Assembly (NCBI RefSeq): GCF_030010215.1
Contig: NZ_JASCRR010000010.1
Span: 1 to 64,000 of the forward strand
Origin: Tianweitania sp. UT-5YL-CI-8
Lineage (GTDB): Bacteria > Pseudomonadota > Alphaproteobacteria > Rhizobiales > Rhizobiaceae
Direction: 5' to 3'
DNA: 64,000 bases
Shown piece by piece: positions 63,697-64,000 of the stretch. A program made the position numbers and the translations under genes. The notes beneath the pieces are model-generated. The model was not told where the DNA came from and ran no database searches. It saw only the letters and a program-made list of their open reading frames with translations. Position 1 is the first letter of the stretch; every line of letters begins with the position of its first letter.

Positions 63697-64000
63697 ATGC
63701 GCTTACCTGCATTGGTCTTGCCGCGCTGCTTCAGCTCCGCTTCGCGGCGCTCCATCGCTCCCGGCGTCAACTGGACGACCATCCTGTCGGCGATACGCAT
63801 GTCGACGACAGCGACATCCTTGTCCAACAGTCCGTTCTCGCGCTGCTGCTGCAGCAGATCCGCCATTGCCGCTTCCTCGCCGAACTCCGGCAGCTTCACG
63901 GTGATGCCGTTTTCAAGGCGAATGTCCCAGCGGCGCTCGCCGATACGGACATACCCCTTCACCCGTGCGGCGAGTTCAGGATAGGCCGCCACGCGGTCGA
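63693..64000 (-). CDS. ftsQ: Cell division protein FtsQ, C-terminal part (cut by the window)
   Basis: The last 102 residues of FtsQ, open to the window edge. The visible beta-domain includes GYVRIGERRWDIRLENGITV and ADLLQQQRENGLLDKDVAVV, then DMRIADRMVVQLTPGAMERR, the typical end of FtsQ/DivIB. It organises the late divisome. It overlaps ftsA by four bases. Confidence 0.9.
   Translation of the reverse strand, partial: DRVAAYPELAARVKGYVRIGERRWDIRLENGITVKLPEFGEEAAMADLLQQQRENGLLDKDVAVVDMRIADRMVVQLTPGAMERREAELKQRGKTNAGKRI

Overview
The window is a 64 kb chromosomal segment from an alphaproteobacterium of the order Rhizobiales, most likely a Mesorhizobium/Aminobacter-like member of Phyllobacteriaceae (inference). 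The support is a GC-rich base composition, a circularly permuted two-piece tmRNA gene with the tag ANDNYAEARLAA, a BA14K-family protein, an alpha-type SspB, a DUF1127 protein, the ftsQ-ftsA-ftsZ-lpxC-bamD-recN-ligA order, and a Rhizobiales 'cuckoo'-type small RNA. Most of the window is ordinary core genome. The accessory material is a mobile-element edge at the left end and a few insertions into conserved operons.

Region by region. (1) 1-1597: right end of an integrated element: the tail of an unknown gene, an AlpA-like excisionase and a tyrosine integrase, coupled by ATGA overlaps and ending at an attR that is the 3' half of a tRNA-Lys(CTT). (2) 1.7-9.4 kb: a candidate small RNA with three hairpin loops of CCTCCTCCC-type sequence, a PhzF-like enzyme, a split MacA-MacB efflux system followed by an inverted pair of palindromic repeats, a Nudix/endonuclease pair and a BA14K protein. 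(3) 9.5-21.8 kb: branched-chain amino acid biosynthesis (ilvC, then ilvB and ilvH) with a TetR regulator, kup, pdxJ, a RecD-like helicase, a cobalt-type nitrile hydratase (alpha, beta, accessory protein), a LysE exporter, and a VapBC-type toxin-antitoxin pair lodged between ilvB and ilvH. ilvB has a transcription attenuator with a leader peptide rich in Ile, Leu and Val. (4) 21.8-31.7 kb: miaA and serB diverge from overlapping start codons; then a GNAT enzyme, an orphan Bug solute-binding protein, and a minus-strand run thyA-DUF4424-folA-hflK-hflC-DUF2065-degP. (5) 31.9-37 kb: permuted ssrA, an O-antigen-ligase-like protein, a Bcr/CflA exporter with a divergent TetR regulator, and sspB with two small genes. 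(6) 37-53 kb: a giant AsmA protein, a GlcD-like oxidase, a thioesterase, UvrD, PhnA-like and Phn-type hexapeptide proteins, CreA, a cytochrome b561 lacking a normal start codon, a Sco copper chaperone, PrmA and an aminopeptidase P. (7) 53.3-64 kb: the distal division and cell-wall cluster, read from ftsQ (cut by the window edge) to ligA and azlCD.

Functional links. tmRNA and SspB are the two ends of the same quality-control route (ribosome rescue tagging, then delivery to ClpXP). HflKC and DegP are inner-membrane and periplasmic protein quality control. ThyA and FolA share the folate cycle. IlvB, IlvH and IlvC form one pathway and are expected to respond to charged Ile, Leu and Val tRNA through the attenuator. 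No CRISPR array, rRNA operon or complete insertion sequence was seen.
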